Origin: Campylobacter concisus
Lineage (GTDB): Bacteria; Campylobacterota; Campylobacteria; Campylobacterales; Campylobacteraceae
Assembly: GCF_003048595.2 (NCBI RefSeq)
Contig: NZ_CP049270.1
Coordinates: forward strand, 1,302,001 to 1,366,000
Direction of reading: 5' to 3'
DNA length: 64,000 nt
The notes under the pieces were generated by a model. It was not told the origin of the DNA. It worked only from the letters and a program-made list of their open reading frames with translations, and made no database searches. A program made the translations under genes and the position numbers. The first letter of the stretch is position 1; every line of letters begins with the position of its first letter. Positions 52,872-63,842 of the stretch are shown in pieces.

Positions 52872-53542
52872 AGCTTGCTTGAAATATTTATGAGCCTGTT
52901 TAGCTCGTCAAATTTAAAGCTAAGCTCGTATTTATCCGATACGATTTCATTAGGACTTTCGCTAAATTTCATATCACAGCTTAGCAAAAGTCCTTTTATA
53001 AAGATTTTATGATCCAGCTCGTAACTGCTTAAACACTCATTTACTACGCTCAAAATCTCATTTGCTAGCACTGGCTCTTCAAAGACTATATCCGCTCTAA
53101 ATGCCACATACGCCGCTCCTCCCTCGTACTCTATCCTATAATAATTTTGCTCATCAAAAGCGGTGCAAAGAACCATACTAATCGTGTGACCATTAAAATT
53201 TTCATCCAGCTCAAATCGTGGCGTGCTAAATGCACTAAGTCCAAATTTCTCGCCAAACTCCCGTGCTTTATTTGCAAGCTCGAGCAAACGCTCATCAAAG
53301 CCATTTATATTTTCATAACCCCAAAGCCACGTATTTGACGAGAAGCTTTCAGAGCCAATAAACTGCATGTCAAACTCACGCCCATCAAAGTAAATTTTGC
53401 CACTATCAAAATCAACCTGCCAGTTGCTACCTTCAACAAGTAGCTTAAATGCACGTTTTTGAAGTAATGTCGATTTGCCGACACATGCGCTAAAAAGCTC
53501 GCTCCAGTTACTTTTATCTATGCCAAGCTTATCTAAAAACAT
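52868..53542 (-). CDS. DUF6882-like protein of unknown function
   Basis: A 224-aa soluble protein. The SNTWLWGYENIN motif and the length resemble the DUF6882 family, whose function is unknown; I hold that at moderate confidence. I chose the ATG at 53542, with GGAG 5 bases upstream, rather than a TTG at 53563 inside the end of dnaE. It lies 14 bases after the dnaE stop and is probably cotranscribed. Two cysteines near the N-terminus (FSACVGKS) and a hydrophilic C-terminus are the other visible features. No signal peptide. Confidence 0.72.
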   Translation of the reverse strand: MFLDKLGIDKSNWSELFSACVGKSTLLQKRAFKLLVEGSNWQVDFDSGKIYFDGREFDMQFIGSESFSSNTWLWGYENINGFDERLLELANKAREFGEKFGLSAFSTPRFELDENFNGHTISMVLCTAFDEQNYYRIEYEGGAAYVAFRADIVFEEPVLANEILSVVNECLSSYELDHKIFIKGLLLSCDMKFSESPNEIVSDKYELSFKFDELNRLINISSKL

Positions 53543-53556
53543 CGCTTCTCCAGGCA

Positions 53557-56500
53557 TTAGCAAGCTATTGCTTGAAGTGCTTTTTCTTTAAAGCTGTCAT
53601 TTACAACAAATTTTGTCTTATAGACAAAAATTTGAGCCGTATTTTCATTTTTTATCTTAATAACAAGGCGTTTATCGTTGTGTGTGCCACTTTTTATATG
53701 TTCGTTATAGCCAAGATTATAAAGATTAGTGATCTTATCTTTGCTAAGCTCACTAAGGCATAAAAGTACCTCTAGCTCAGCATACTCTCTTGCTTTTTGA
53801 GGGGCGCTCGCCTCTTCATTTTTAGAAAATTTAGAGTTTTGTTTTAGCTTTCTTGTTTTAAAGTCTAAATTTTGCGCATCTTCTAGGCTATAAACCTCGT
53901 TTAAATTTGTCCTTACAAATTGATCATCTTTTGTGATATTTATCCTAAAAGCATAAGGTAGGTCGCGTTTTGCTTCATCTTTTACTATATCTTCGATGTT
54001 GCCAAGCTCTCTTTCAAAGACTGCGATCTCGATATTTCCGTGAAAATCAAGCACGTTTATAGTGCCCATTTTCTTGCCACTTTTGGTTATCCTTGTGCTA
54101 AAGTCCTCGATCTTACCAACGACTAAAATTTCAGCGCTTTGCGGCAAGCTCTCAAATTCTGAGCTTAGAGTGTATTTTATCTTGTTGATCTCGTCTTTAT
54201 AATCATCAAGCGGATGGCCTGAGAGGTAGATACCAACGCTCTCTTGTTCAAATTTTAAAATTTGTTTGATGTCAAATTCATCATTTATAGTGACAAAATT
54301 TATCCTCACATCGTTCATGCTCTCATCTTCGCCGAATAAACTCTCAACTGCATTTTTACGGATCTGCGCAGCACTTTTGCAAGCTTCTATGATATTTTCT
54401 ACATTTTGCATAAGCATCTTACGACTAAAGCCAAACTCATCAAAACATCCAGCTTTTATAAGGCTTTCAAAGACCTTTTTATTTACTTTAAAAGGATCTA
54501 TCCTTGAAACAAAGTCATCCATACTCTTAAATTCGCCATTTGCTTCACGCTCAGTGATAATATTTTCAATAGCCGCTCCACCAACGCCTTTAATCGCGCC
54601 AAGCCCAAATATAATGCCGTCGTGACCCTCATTTTTCACGACGCTAAATTCCTTGCTTGATTTATTGATAGATGGCGGCAAAATTTCTATATTTATGCGC
54701 TTGATCTCATCGATATAACGCACAATCTTATCGACGTTGCTCTCTTCGCTTGTAAGAAGTGCAGCCATAAATTCAGCCGGGTAATAAGCCTTAAGATAAG
54801 CCGTTTGAAATGTGACGTAGGCGTAGGCGGCGGAGTGAGATTTATTAAAGCCATATCCTGCAAATTTTACAATTAGCTCGAAAAGATCGTCTGCTTTTTG
54901 TCCATTTAGCCCTTTTGCCTCAGCGCCTTTTACAAACTCGCCCTTTAGCCTGTCCATCTCTTCTTTGATCTTTTTACCCATCGCACGGCGTACAAGGTCC
55001 GCCCCGCCAAGGCTAAAGCCGCCTATGGCTTGAACGATTTGCATAACTTGTTCTTGATAGACGATCACGCCGTATGTTGGCGCAAGGATCGGCTCAAGCT
55101 CTTTAAATGAGTAGGTTATCTCCGCCTCACCATGTTTTCTTTTGACGAAGTCATCAAGCATACCACTTTCCATCGGTCCTGGGCGGTAGAGCGCTAGCAT
55201 CGCGACGATATCCTCGAAGCAGTCCGGACGCAAGCTAGTTCCTAGCTTTCTCATGCCCTCGCCCTCGATTTGGAAAATTCCTATCGCTTGGCCGCTTTGT
55301 ATCATTTTATAAACATTAGAATCGTTTTTATCGATCTGCTCCCAAATAATATCCTTGCTAGTTCGTTGTTTTACTAGCTTTATGGCATTATCGATAACCG
55401 TTAGCGTTTTTAGTCCAAGAAAGTCAAATTTAATTAAATCAACATCCTCAAGATATTTAAGGCTATACTGCGTAACATAGCGATCTTCTGGGCTGTTTGG
55501 CTGACGAAATAGCGGAGTTTTGTTCCATAACTCCTCATTTGAGATAACGACACCTGCTGCGTGCTGGCCGGCATTTCTATTTAGTCCCTCAAGGTCAAGT
55601 GCAAATTTCCAAATTTTAGCTGCCTTTGGATTTTGACTTATTAGTTCAGCTATCTTTGGCTCTTTTTCATAAGCATCTTTTAGCGTAATGCCTAGTTCAT
55701 CAGGTATTAACTTTGCCATCGCATCAGCTTCGGCGTAAGGCATATCACAAACCCTAGCAACGTCTCTAATGACACCTTTTGCGAGCAATTTACCAAAGGT
55801 AATAACGCCAGCAACGTTAAATTTTCCATATTTTTGCGTAACATAGTCAATTATCTCGCCGCGTCTACTTTGACAAAAATCCACGTCAATATCTGGCATG
55901 CTAACACGCTCTGGGTTTAGAAATCTCTCAAAAAGTAGGTTGTATGGGATCGGATCAAGGTCAGTGATCTTTAGTGAATAAGCGACCAAGCTGCCAGCCG
56001 CAGAACCACGTCCTGGACCAACTGGCACACCTCTACTTTTAGCCTCATTTATGAAGTCCCAAACGATCATCATATAGCCTGGGAAATTCATTTTATTTAT
56101 GATGCCAATCTCTATCTCAAGGCGCTTTTTGTATTCGTCATGTAAATTTTCAGGGACAAATTTTAGCCTCTCTTCAAGCCCCTTTCTACATTCATATTCA
56201 AAAAATACAGCATCATTTTTAAAACTATATCTATTTTTAGGCTCTGGAAGTGTTAAATTTCTCTCCTTGGAGCACTCAAGTGTAAATTTAAAATTTGGCG
56301 GAGTTGGGTTGCCAAGTTTGATCTCAAGATTGCACTTATCCACGATCTCTTGGGTATTTTCTATCACTTCAGGGATATCTAAAAATAGCTCACTCATCTG
56401 CTCTTTGCTCTTAACAAAAAACTCATGAACGCTGTGACGAAGTCGGTTTGGATCATCTAAAGTTTTGTTCATCGCGATACACATAAAAACCTCATGCGCG

Positions 56501-57174
56501 TCAGCTCGCTCTTTAAAAGTGTAGTGAGTATCGTTTGTGGCGATGACCTTTATGCCAGTCTCTTTGGCGATGCGCAAAATATCATCATCAATGCGTTTTT
56601 GATCGCCGATGCCATGACGCATGATCTCAAGATAAAAGTCATCTCCAAAAATTTCTTTATACTCAAGCGCGACCTCTTTTGCTCTCTCATAGCCCTTTGC
56701 GCCAAATTTGACGTTACGATCGCTTAAATTTAAGTGCCAACTCACCTCACCCTGCAAGCAAGCAGAGCTACAAACCAAGCCCTCGCTATGCTCTTTTAAT
56801 ATCTTTTTATTAATGCGAGGATAGTAGTAAAAGCCCTCGATGTAGCTCATGGAGCTAAGATACATCAAATTTTTATAGCCAGTCTCGTTTTTGGCGATTA
56901 GTATAAGGTGAAAACGCTGCTTGGTGCTCTTATCATCAAGCTGCTCGCCGTTATGCACGTAGGCTTCGATGCCAATTAGCGGTTTTATCCCCTCTTTTTT
57001 CATCGCCTTGTAAAAATCTATCGCTCCAAACATATTGCCGTGATCAGTAATCGCCGCTGCTGTGTCGCCTCTATCATGAAGTACGTGGGCTAGCTCTTTT
57101 ATCTTGTTCGCTCCGTCAAGAAGGGAGTATTCGGTGTGTAAATGCAGGTGTGTAAAGCTAGAATTTTCACTCAT
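53557..57174 (-). CDS. dnaE: DNA polymerase III alpha subunit
   Basis: The replicative polymerase catalytic subunit, 1205 aa. PHP domain at the N-terminus (FTHLHLHTEYSLLDG, then ITDHGNMFGAIDFYK), palm domain with the catalytic aspartates (MPDIDVDF and SLKYLEDVDLIKFDFLG), and FNKSHSAAYAYVTFQTAYLKAYYPAEFMAALLTSE in the fingers. Helix-hairpin-helix and OB domains follow (ILVVGKIEDFSTRITKSGKKMGTINVLD). The epsilon-type extra C-terminal stretch is short. A TAAAAT -10 and AAGGAT ribosome site precede the ATG at 57174. Confidence 0.97.
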   Translation of the reverse strand: MSENSSFTHLHLHTEYSLLDGANKIKELAHVLHDRGDTAAAITDHGNMFGAIDFYKAMKKEGIKPLIGIEAYVHNGEQLDDKSTKQRFHLILIAKNETGYKNLMYLSSMSYIEGFYYYPRINKKILKEHSEGLVCSSACLQGEVSWHLNLSDRNVKFGAKGYERAKEVALEYKEIFGDDFYLEIMRHGIGDQKRIDDDILRIAKETGIKVIATNDTHYTFKERADAHEVFMCIAMNKTLDDPNRLRHSVHEFFVKSKEQMSELFLDIPEVIENTQEIVDKCNLEIKLGNPTPPNFKFTLECSKERNLTLPEPKNRYSFKNDAVFFEYECRKGLEERLKFVPENLHDEYKKRLEIEIGIINKMNFPGYMMIVWDFINEAKSRGVPVGPGRGSAAGSLVAYSLKITDLDPIPYNLLFERFLNPERVSMPDIDVDFCQSRRGEIIDYVTQKYGKFNVAGVITFGKLLAKGVIRDVARVCDMPYAEADAMAKLIPDELGITLKDAYEKEPKIAELISQNPKAAKIWKFALDLEGLNRNAGQHAAGVVISNEELWNKTPLFRQPNSPEDRYVTQYSLKYLEDVDLIKFDFLGLKTLTVIDNAIKLVKQRTSKDIIWEQIDKNDSNVYKMIQSGQAIGIFQIEGEGMRKLGTSLRPDCFEDIVAMLALYRPGPMESGMLDDFVKRKHGEAEITYSFKELEPILAPTYGVIVYQEQVMQIVQAIGGFSLGGADLVRRAMGKKIKEEMDRLKGEFVKGAEAKGLNGQKADDLFELIVKFAGYGFNKSHSAAYAYVTFQTAYLKAYYPAEFMAALLTSEESNVDKIVRYIDEIKRINIEILPPSINKSSKEFSVVKNEGHDGIIFGLGAIKGVGGAAIENIITEREANGEFKSMDDFVSRIDPFKVNKKVFESLIKAGCFDEFGFSRKMLMQNVENIIEACKSAAQIRKNAVESLFGEDESMNDVRINFVTINDEFDIKQILKFEQESVGIYLSGHPLDDYKDEINKIKYTLSSEFESLPQSAEILVVGKIEDFSTRITKSGKKMGTINVLDFHGNIEIAVFERELGNIEDIVKDEAKRDLPYAFRINITKDDQFVRTNLNEVYSLEDAQNLDFKTRKLKQNSKFSKNEEASAPQKAREYAELEVLLCLSELSKDKITNLYNLGYNEHIKSGTHNDKRLVIKIKNENTAQIFVYKTKFVVNDSFKEKALQAIAC

Positions 57175-57484
57175 TTTTTATCCTTTTTTAATGAGTGGAT
57201 TTTACAAAATTTTGGCTAATAAGGTGCTTGATGAAAACTTAATGGGAGCTTTAAAATTTATAGAATTTGTAGTTTGTGGCTAAGAACGAAGCGCGCTATC
57301 ATCTGACACACTATGCTATTAAGGTCTTGTAAATTTTAAAATTTATGAACGAGTAATTTCAACTCTAAAATTTTAGTTAAGCGGTCAGTGAAGCCAAAAT
57401 TTAGTAGTCAAATCTTGCGAGTGAGTGGAATTTTAAAATCTATAAAGTGAAAAAGAATTAGATCGCGGACTAAGCCGCAATCCA
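57175..57484. other. 310-bp interval without recognisable gene
   Basis: Between usp (minus) and dnaE (minus). It should contain the dnaE promoter near 57175-57230 and the end of the usp transcript near 57465. The middle (about 57230-57450) has no ORF with a ribosome site, no tRNA-like fold that I can trace, and mixed AT-rich sequence with a GC-richer patch (AACGAAGCGCGC at about 57283-57294). It could be a degraded region or hold a small RNA. Confidence 0.4.
57465..57478 (-). terminator. possible terminator of usp
   Basis: On the minus strand GCGG, loop CTTAGT, CCGC follows the usp stop by 6 bases, then GATCTAATTCTTTTTC. The stem is only 4 bp but all G/C, and five Ts follow after a gap of 9 bases. 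Weak but well placed. Confidence 0.4.
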
Positions 57485-58336
57485 TTATAAATAAACTGGG
57501 ATATTTGTGTGTTCTAAGAAAAATCTCGAAGTGCCACCAAGCACCATTTCCATAAGACCATTTTCACCATATCTGCTAGCAACGATTAGATCAGCATTTC
57601 TATCAATAGCTGCTTTTAAAAGTGCTTCACCAGGTATCATCGTGGTAGCGATCACTTCAAAAGTGGCTGATATGCCATGAATTTTGAAGTACTCTTCAAG
57701 CTTTTTAAGATTTAGCTCGGCATTATCACCAAGGCTTGCTTTTGAGGTAATGCACTGAACCTTTTTTGCCTTTTTTAAAAGATCGATCGAGCCTGTTAAT
57801 GCTCTTGAGCTTTGTGTCGTACCAGTCCAGCTTACAAGGATATTATCGGCTTTAAACTCACGCATTTTTCTAGGGATTACAATCGCATTTTTACCGCTTT
57901 TTAAAACAGCTGACTCAAATGTGCCAGTGATCTTTCCATCAAGTGGCACAGCAGCCACCACTAGATCGCAAAATTTACTCTCTTGCTCCACTATCGCGCT
58001 TCTTTTGCCACTATGAATAGTAAAATTTGCAGTGCAAACATCTTCAATGATTTCACTAGTTACTTTTATGCCAAGCTCAGCACAAATTTTATTGAAAATT
58101 TTCTCATTCTCTTCATGCTCGACAGCTAGTTCAGATTTAGCTGATTTTAGAAATTCTTCAAAAAGCACTCCTCCACGAAGCGTCATTTTCATATTATAAA
58201 CTACGCTTGGGTCAAGCTGACAAGTCATAATTTCCATATGTGTGTTAAACCACTGAGCAACCTTTAGGGCACCATAAATTCTTGGCTCGATATCGTCTCC
58301 AGCTCCTATTGGAAAAAGCAACTTTTTGTATTTCAT
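57485..58336 (-). CDS. universal stress protein family
   Basis: A 283-aa protein with two tandem Usp-like halves. The C-terminal half shows the clearer motif: ADLIVASRYGENGLMEMVLGGTSRFFLEHTNIPVYL. The N-terminal half (LFPIGAGDDIEPRIYGALKVAQW) is more divergent and its nucleotide loop is not evident. Double-Usp proteins occur in many Campylobacter. I chose the second of two adjacent ATGs because it lies 6 bases after AAAGGA. It is 14 bases past pnp and likely shares its transcript. Confidence 0.88.
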   Translation of the reverse strand: MKYKKLLFPIGAGDDIEPRIYGALKVAQWFNTHMEIMTCQLDPSVVYNMKMTLRGGVLFEEFLKSAKSELAVEHEENEKIFNKICAELGIKVTSEIIEDVCTANFTIHSGKRSAIVEQESKFCDLVVAAVPLDGKITGTFESAVLKSGKNAIVIPRKMREFKADNILVSWTGTTQSSRALTGSIDLLKKAKKVQCITSKASLGDNAELNLKKLEEYFKIHGISATFEVIATTMIPGEALLKAAIDRNADLIVASRYGENGLMEMVLGGTSRFFLEHTNIPVYL

Positions 58337-58353
58337 CATCTGTCCTTTAAAAT

Positions 58354-60552
58354 TTATTCAACCAAAGAGAGCGAAATTTTATTTCCTTTTTGCTCGCTCA
58401 CACATACTTTGACCTGATCACCTACATTTAATGGAGCTTTTATCTTCGAGATATGAAGCAAGCCATCAATGCCATCTTTTAGCTCGATAAACACACCAAA
58501 ATCAACCACACTCTTTACAGTTCCAAAAAACTCATCACCGATATTAAAATTTGGTTTTGAACGCTCTTTGTCGTGTTTAAACGGCTTTTTGCCAAATGAA
58601 CGTCCATTGTCTTTTGAAGTGATAGAGATGATGTAATCTTTTGCGGCATCGACATTTTTCTTTGCTCCACCAGCGATTTTTACCTCGCCTTTTTCTCTAT
58701 CAAGATCGATTGAAACTTCAAATTTTTCAATGATCTCTTTTATGGTTTTTCCAGCTTGTCCGATGATGTCTACAATTTTGCTTGGATCAACACTAAATAG
58801 CTCAAGCTTTGGAAGCACATCTTCATTTATTTCTATATTTTTATCAGCTTCTGTCATCAAAGATAAGATATGCTCTCTACCACGTTTTGCTTGATAAAGT
58901 GCCTCTTTTAGCACTTCTAAACTAATGCCACCAAGCTTAATATCCATCTGAAGTGCTGTGATACCATCGCTTGTACCTGCTACTTTAAAGTCCATATCGC
59001 CATCGTGATCTTCAAGTCCCATGATATCTGTTAGCACTGCGTGTTTATCGCCTTCAAATATTAATCCCATAGCGACACCAGCGACAAGTTTTAAAGTATT
59101 TACGCCAGCTGCTCTAAGTGCAAGCGAGCCACCGCAAACGCTAGCCATAGAGCTTGAGCCGTTACTCTCTAAAATTTCTGAAACGACTCTTATTGTGTAT
59201 GGCGAAGCTAGATCGATACTTGGCGCAAGGGCACGTTTGGCTAAATTTCCATGTCCAAGCTCACGTCTACCAGGAGCTTTTAGTGGACTTGCCTCACCTA
59301 CGCTAAAGCCTGGAAAGTTGTAGTTAAACATAAATTTCTCTACAAAAGGTACTTTTTCAGTTAGGATGTCATACATTTGAGCGTCACTGTCAGTGCCAAG
59401 AGTAGTGACAACTAGGGCTTGTGTCTGTCCTCTTGTAAAGAGGCATGAGCCATGTGCATTTGGAAGCACATTTGTTTCGATACTAATAGGCCTAACCTCT
59501 TCAAGACCACGTCCATCGGCCCTTACACCCTCGTTTATGATCTGCTCTCTAACGATTTTCTTTTTATATTTGCCAAGGACATTTGTGATGACAGCCTCAT
59601 CCCAGCCCTCTTTTTGAGCGACCTCATCGCTTGAAATTTGTTTCGCGATCTTGCTAAGTTCGCTCGCGCGCTCGCTTTTTGCCATTTGATTGATAGCATT
59701 TTTGACTTCAGCTTTATAAAATTTATCGATGTAAATAGCGATATTTTCATTTTCTATCTCAGGTTTTAGCTCAAGCGCAGCGTCCTCTTTCTTATGCTCT
59801 TTGAAAGCTTCTTCGTAAGCACTGCTAGCTCTTAGTATCGCCTTACCAGCAAAATCAATCGCCTCAACCATCATATCTTCGCTAAATTCATTCATCAGCT
59901 GTTTTTGAGCCATACTATCACTTAAGCTTGGATCTATCATCGGCTCGATCGCAACCATCGGGATAAGCTGCGTAGTTTGCTGAGGCAAGCTTCTCATCTC
60001 GATCATCAAAAGCTCACCTTTTGTGCCAGCTACATAAAGATCTATCGCACTTTGTTTTAGTTCAGAGTTGCTTGGATTGATCACAAATTTTTCATCTATG
60101 TAACCAACTCTAACACCACATACTGGGCGATTTACTGGGATGTCGCTAAGATATAGTGCAACTGAAGCCGCATTTAGACTTACAACTTGTAAATCAACCT
60201 CAGGATCGGCTGAAAGTACCATTACAACTATTTGAGTTGGATAAGCATAACCTTTTGGAAAGAGCGGTCTAAGAGATCTATCGATGATGCGAGCTGTTAG
60301 CGTTTCAAAGTCGCCTGGCTTTGTCTCGCGCTTAACATAACCGCCAGGAATTTTACCAGCGGCGTAAGCTTTTTCGATGTACTGCACCGTTAGAGGTAAA
60401 AAATCCTCCTCAACTTGTGTGTCTTCTCTGGCAACAGTTGCTAAAACGACGGTATTTTTTACCCTTAAAAGCACTGCTCCGCTAGCTTGTTTTGCTACTT
60501 TATTAAGATCAAAAATTTCAACCTGATTATTGACTTCTATACTATATTGCAT
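58354..60552 (-). CDS. pnp: polyribonucleotide nucleotidyltransferase
   Basis: PNPase degrades RNA 3' to 5' phosphorolytically. The first RNase PH domain is seen in [15 protein letters not shown]-like and [10 protein letters not shown] regions, the second in [13 protein letters not shown] and [23 protein letters not shown] (catalytic aspartates). A KH domain ([21 protein letters not shown]) and S1 domain ([31 protein letters not shown]) close the protein. It is 732 aa, normal length, and overlaps the phosphoribosyltransferase gene by 11 bases. Confidence 0.97.
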   Translation of the reverse strand: MQYSIEVNNQVEIFDLNKVAKQASGAVLLRVKNTVVLATVAREDTQVEEDFLPLTVQYIEKAYAAGKIPGGYVKRETKPGDFETLTARIIDRSLRPLFPKGYAYPTQIVVMVLSADPEVDLQVVSLNAASVALYLSDIPVNRPVCGVRVGYIDEKFVINPSNSELKQSAIDLYVAGTKGELLMIEMRSLPQQTTQLIPMVAIEPMIDPSLSDSMAQKQLMNEFSEDMMVEAIDFAGKAILRASSAYEEAFKEHKKEDAALELKPEIENENIAIYIDKFYKAEVKNAINQMAKSERASELSKIAKQISSDEVAQKEGWDEAVITNVLGKYKKKIVREQIINEGVRADGRGLEEVRPISIETNVLPNAHGSCLFTRGQTQALVVTTLGTDSDAQMYDILTEKVPFVEKFMFNYNFPGFSVGEASPLKAPGRRELGHGNLAKRALAPSIDLASPYTIRVVSEILESNGSSSMASVCGGSLALRAAGVNTLKLVAGVAMGLIFEGDKHAVLTDIMGLEDHDGDMDFKVAGTSDGITALQMDIKLGGISLEVLKEALYQAKRGREHILSLMTEADKNIEINEDVLPKLELFSVDPSKIVDIIGQAGKTIKEIIEKFEVSIDLDREKGEVKIAGGAKKNVDAAKDYIISITSKDNGRSFGKKPFKHDKERSKPNFNIGDEFFGTVKSVVDFGVFIELKDGIDGLLHISKIKAPLNVGDQVKVCVSEQKGNKISLSLVE

Positions 60553-61240
60553 TATTTTTATCTCCTTGTTGTTTTTGTAACGGCAAATAATGAGGGCTCT
60601 CTTCTAATATTGACATGATACGCTCACTCGTAGCTTCGATCTTTTTCTCGTAATACGAATCCACATCGATAAAATCGACTATCTTATTTATCGTGTAAAT
60701 TTCATCGACCATATCATTTAAATTTGTAAAGACATCAGTAGCAATCACTGGCGTCGCGTATGAGATGGATTTTACCTTCACATCAAGCAACGTCTTTATG
60801 CAAATGAGTGCCGTCATACCAGTCTCGCACCCCTCATCGATTAGTAAAATATTTTTATCTTTTAGCTCTCCTATCAAATTTCCTTTTCGGTATTTATAAA
60901 CGTTTTTTAAAATTTTTTCTTCATATTTTCTATGCGCTTCGCCATAAATATAGTCATAGCTTATATTAAAAGCTTTTATAAGCTTATCGTTTAATACTAT
61001 ATCTTCTGTCTCACTAACTATTGCAACGTCGCATTCGCTATTATTTGGCGCAGGTATTGGCTCGCTAAAGAGCATCTCGTAGCTTAAATTTAAACTTCTA
61101 CAAACTGCATCTGTGAGTATAACTGACTCAAGAGACATACAAACAACTATCGTCTTTTTATCTACGAGCTCTTTTTTTGGCAAAATTTCAATTAGCTTGC
61201 TAGCTGCCTCTAATTGATCCTTAAATTTAGCCGTTATCAT
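60542..61240 (-). CDS. phosphoribosyltransferase-fold protein
   Basis: A 232-aa protein of the type I phosphoribosyltransferase superfamily. The PRPP loop appears as [19 protein letters not shown], with the usual hydrophobic strand then D-E-G-C-x-T-G-M-T, and an N-terminal [18 protein letters not shown]. The substrate is unknown; similarity in the hood region is too low to call a purine or pyrimidine enzyme. Its start abuts the lptD stop and its end overlaps pnp by 11 bases, so it is cotranscribed with both. Confidence 0.8.
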   Translation of the reverse strand: MITAKFKDQLEAASKLIEILPKKELVDKKTIVVCMSLESVILTDAVCRSLNLSYEMLFSEPIPAPNNSECDVAIVSETEDIVLNDKLIKAFNISYDYIYGEAHRKYEEKILKNVYKYRKGNLIGELKDKNILLIDEGCETGMTALICIKTLLDVKVKSISYATPVIATDVFTNLNDMVDEIYTINKIVDFIDVDSYYEKKIEATSERIMSILEESPHYLPLQKQQGDKNNAI

Positions 61241-63400
61241 TTAGTTGGCACTCGATTTTGTACTGCTTTGCGAAAAGTCATAGTGCAAACCGCCCATTGG
61301 ATAGAAATTTATCGTGAAATAAATACCATTTTTTCTAGTTGATGCTGAGCCGTTTATTGTTGTTGTTGGCTCGACATCTTGTTGATAAATTATCCCGTAA
61401 TTCCAGCATTTTCTTTGATGAAGCACGCCAACTCTCCAGCTTTTTGTGTAGCTTCGCTCAATATCATATTGCCAGCCGCCAATAAGGCTGTATTGATGAG
61501 GTAATTTTACTCCAAGACCACTGGTAAAATAGCTATCTTTTGTTGCACTATTTTTTATTTTGCTATCATTTTTCTTCATCGTATGAAGCATATTTAGCCA
61601 AAATAAATCATTTGTGTATGAAAATCCGCTTTGTACCTTTTTAAGCTCTTTACTCTTGTGTGAATACTCAAGCTTATTATAAAGGCTTAAATTTTCAAAT
61701 GGATATAGATAGATAGCATTTTTTAAATTCGAATATTCATCTTCTTTTGTGTAATATCCTTGAGAAATACTATGTTTTATAATCTTTCTACCATTAGAGT
61801 TAAAGAAATACTGAGTCAGATAACCAGAAATTTCTTCCTTGCTCTGCCCTTGAGTCAAGAAATTTTCATACTCATTTAGATTTTTATCATAGATAAACTC
61901 ATCATCTAAATTTCCTTTTCTATAGCCTGGCAGTAGGTATTCAGCTCCAAAATTTAAAGTGTGATAAAAGCTTTCATACGCTTTTGCAAGATCAGTGTGA
62001 ATGGTAAATTTGTGGTAATTATTTACAAAATTTGTATGCTTATCTTCTCTTTTATCATCAAATGAATTTATCTTATTCTCGTAATTTATTCTTGAAGCGT
62101 ATAGATACTCATAAAATGAAAATGTTAAGCTATCATCAAGCAGTGGCACATGCACTGAAGCTGGAAGTGTAAATTCATACTGAGTCGCTCTAACGCCTAT
62201 CTTTCTATCATATCTATGTGACTGAAGATCGAGTGAATATAAGATATTTGGCAAGACAATATTATCTGTAAATTTATGATACTGAAGCGATGGAAGCTCT
62301 TGAAGCGTGTCTTTGTTCTCATTTTTTGAGCCAATCTTTTCAGTGTCTATGTAGTATTTTGCATAAGCACCAAAATAATGATCGTCATTTGCGATGAAGT
62401 AGTTAAATTTAGAAGTTACAAGCGAATCATAATCATCATCCCTGCCCTTTAAATTTAAATAATCTATATCATTTAGCTTCGTTGCATCTATCCAAATTCC
62501 CTCTTGTAAATCAGCTTCACTAAGGTATCTTATAAGCTTATCTCTTTCGTATTTTAGTCCAATGCCTTTATGTGTTTTATTTTTTAGTTCAGCTTTATTT
62601 GAAGTCTCTCCTTTTTGCTTGGCTTGGTAGCTGTTTTTATCAGTAAATGAGCCAAAGCTGATTTCGCCCCTTGAATCAGGCGACTCAGTAAATCTAAACG
62701 CACCATAAATTCCAGCACCTCTGTTTGTTCTTATCTGCGGATCAAGCTCGAAGTCCCACTCATTATAAGGTGCAAAATAAATCGGCTGCTTGTAATAAAA
62801 ACCTTCAGATTTTCCGTATCCAAGCTCAGGCGGCAAAAGACCTGTTCTTCTTGTGGTATCTGTTGAAAAACCAAAATATGGCAAATAAAAAACTGGCACA
62901 TTAGCTATACGAAAGACTGGGTTAAAAAGATGTAAAAATTTGCTTTGTTTATTTAGCATAGCTGAGCTTGAAGTGATACTCCAGTCAGGATCTTGGACAT
63001 TACAGCTTGAAACCATCGCTTTTTTAACTCTATAGTACTCACTATCAGAGCTACTTTCATTGCTTCTCATCCATACTTCCATGTCTTTATTCATCATAAA
63101 AAGCGACTCAAAAGCAGTGTCATTATTTTTTAAATTTAGCTTTGCATAGTTTGAGCGAGAGACTTCACTCTTGCCCTTCATCATGTTGACGTTACCAAAT
63201 AGCTCGATAACCGAATCATTTTGATCATAAACTGCACAATCAGCTGTCACAAGGTAATCTTGTGAATACACAACAACATTTTTATTGGCCGTGACAATGC
63301 CTTTATCTTGCTTCACATCATCAGCTAATAGCTGCACATCTTGCACTGCTGCACTTAGATTTAAAATACAAACCGGAACTAAAAATAAAATTTTACGCAT
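61241..63400 (-). CDS. lptD: LPS-assembly protein LptD
   Basis: Outer-membrane barrel that inserts lipopolysaccharide into the outer leaflet. A signal peptide ([18 protein letters not shown]) is followed by an OstA/LptA-like jellyroll from about residue 22 to 110 (LADDVKQDKGIVTANKNVVVY). The C-terminal barrel of about 550 residues is rich in aromatic, alternating strands, with FRIANVPVFYLPYFGF and TRRTGLLPPELGYGKSEGF typical of LptD. Cysteines at SSCNVQDPDW and RKCWNYG could form a disulfide. The length, 719 aa, is normal. The RDD gene overlaps its start by 8 bases. Confidence 0.93.
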   Translation of the reverse strand: MRKILFLVPVCILNLSAAVQDVQLLADDVKQDKGIVTANKNVVVYSQDYLVTADCAVYDQNDSVIELFGNVNMMKGKSEVSRSNYAKLNLKNNDTAFESLFMMNKDMEVWMRSNESSSDSEYYRVKKAMVSSCNVQDPDWSITSSSAMLNKQSKFLHLFNPVFRIANVPVFYLPYFGFSTDTTRRTGLLPPELGYGKSEGFYYKQPIYFAPYNEWDFELDPQIRTNRGAGIYGAFRFTESPDSRGEISFGSFTDKNSYQAKQKGETSNKAELKNKTHKGIGLKYERDKLIRYLSEADLQEGIWIDATKLNDIDYLNLKGRDDDYDSLVTSKFNYFIANDDHYFGAYAKYYIDTEKIGSKNENKDTLQELPSLQYHKFTDNIVLPNILYSLDLQSHRYDRKIGVRATQYEFTLPASVHVPLLDDSLTFSFYEYLYASRINYENKINSFDDKREDKHTNFVNNYHKFTIHTDLAKAYESFYHTLNFGAEYLLPGYRKGNLDDEFIYDKNLNEYENFLTQGQSKEEISGYLTQYFFNSNGRKIIKHSISQGYYTKEDEYSNLKNAIYLYPFENLSLYNKLEYSHKSKELKKVQSGFSYTNDLFWLNMLHTMKKNDSKIKNSATKDSYFTSGLGVKLPHQYSLIGGWQYDIERSYTKSWRVGVLHQRKCWNYGIIYQQDVEPTTTINGSASTRKNGIYFTINFYPMGGLHYDFSQSSTKSSAN

Positions 63401-63842
63401 TTATCACCACTGTTTTTGCTATTTTGTCTTGCCAAGTCTGCCTAGCTGGATTTGCAAATGCCCATGCAAAACCAAGATAAAAACAAGCTTCACTAACTAA
63501 CCTAAAAATCGCCCTTACTAGGCTTGAAATAAAATTTGGTCTATCTAAAATTTCTACATTAATACACATCGTCTTTGTTAGCATTTGCCCAAGACTCGCA
63601 CCATAATACCAAACAAAAAATGCATGATAAATAATCTTTAGTGAGACTATTTGCCAAAAGAAATTTAAGGTCAAATTTCTGGCTTCATCATAGCTCATAA
63701 CCGACAAAAAGGCATCCCAGTAAATGATCAAAAACAAAAAAGAAACAATACATTCATCAATTGAGTAAGCTAGCACTCTTTTTGAAAATGGCGCTAGCGA
63801 AATTTCTTCTTTTTCAAGTTTTTCAATTATCTGCATACTCAT
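63393..63842 (-). CDS. RDD family membrane protein
   Basis: A 149-aa inner-membrane protein with three or four helices (about 25-50, 65-90, 125-145). The RDD motif area appears as [20 protein letters not shown], and [28 protein letters not shown] is the typical second signature. Function unproven; some family members are ion exchangers. It overlaps lptD by 8 bases at its end and the purD stop by 4 bases (ATGA) at its start. Confidence 0.85.
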   Translation of the reverse strand: MSMQIIEKLEKEEISLAPFSKRVLAYSIDECIVSFLFLIIYWDAFLSVMSYDEARNLTLNFFWQIVSLKIIYHAFFVWYYGASLGQMLTKTMCINVEILDRPNFISSLVRAIFRLVSEACFYLGFAWAFANPARQTWQDKIAKTVVINA

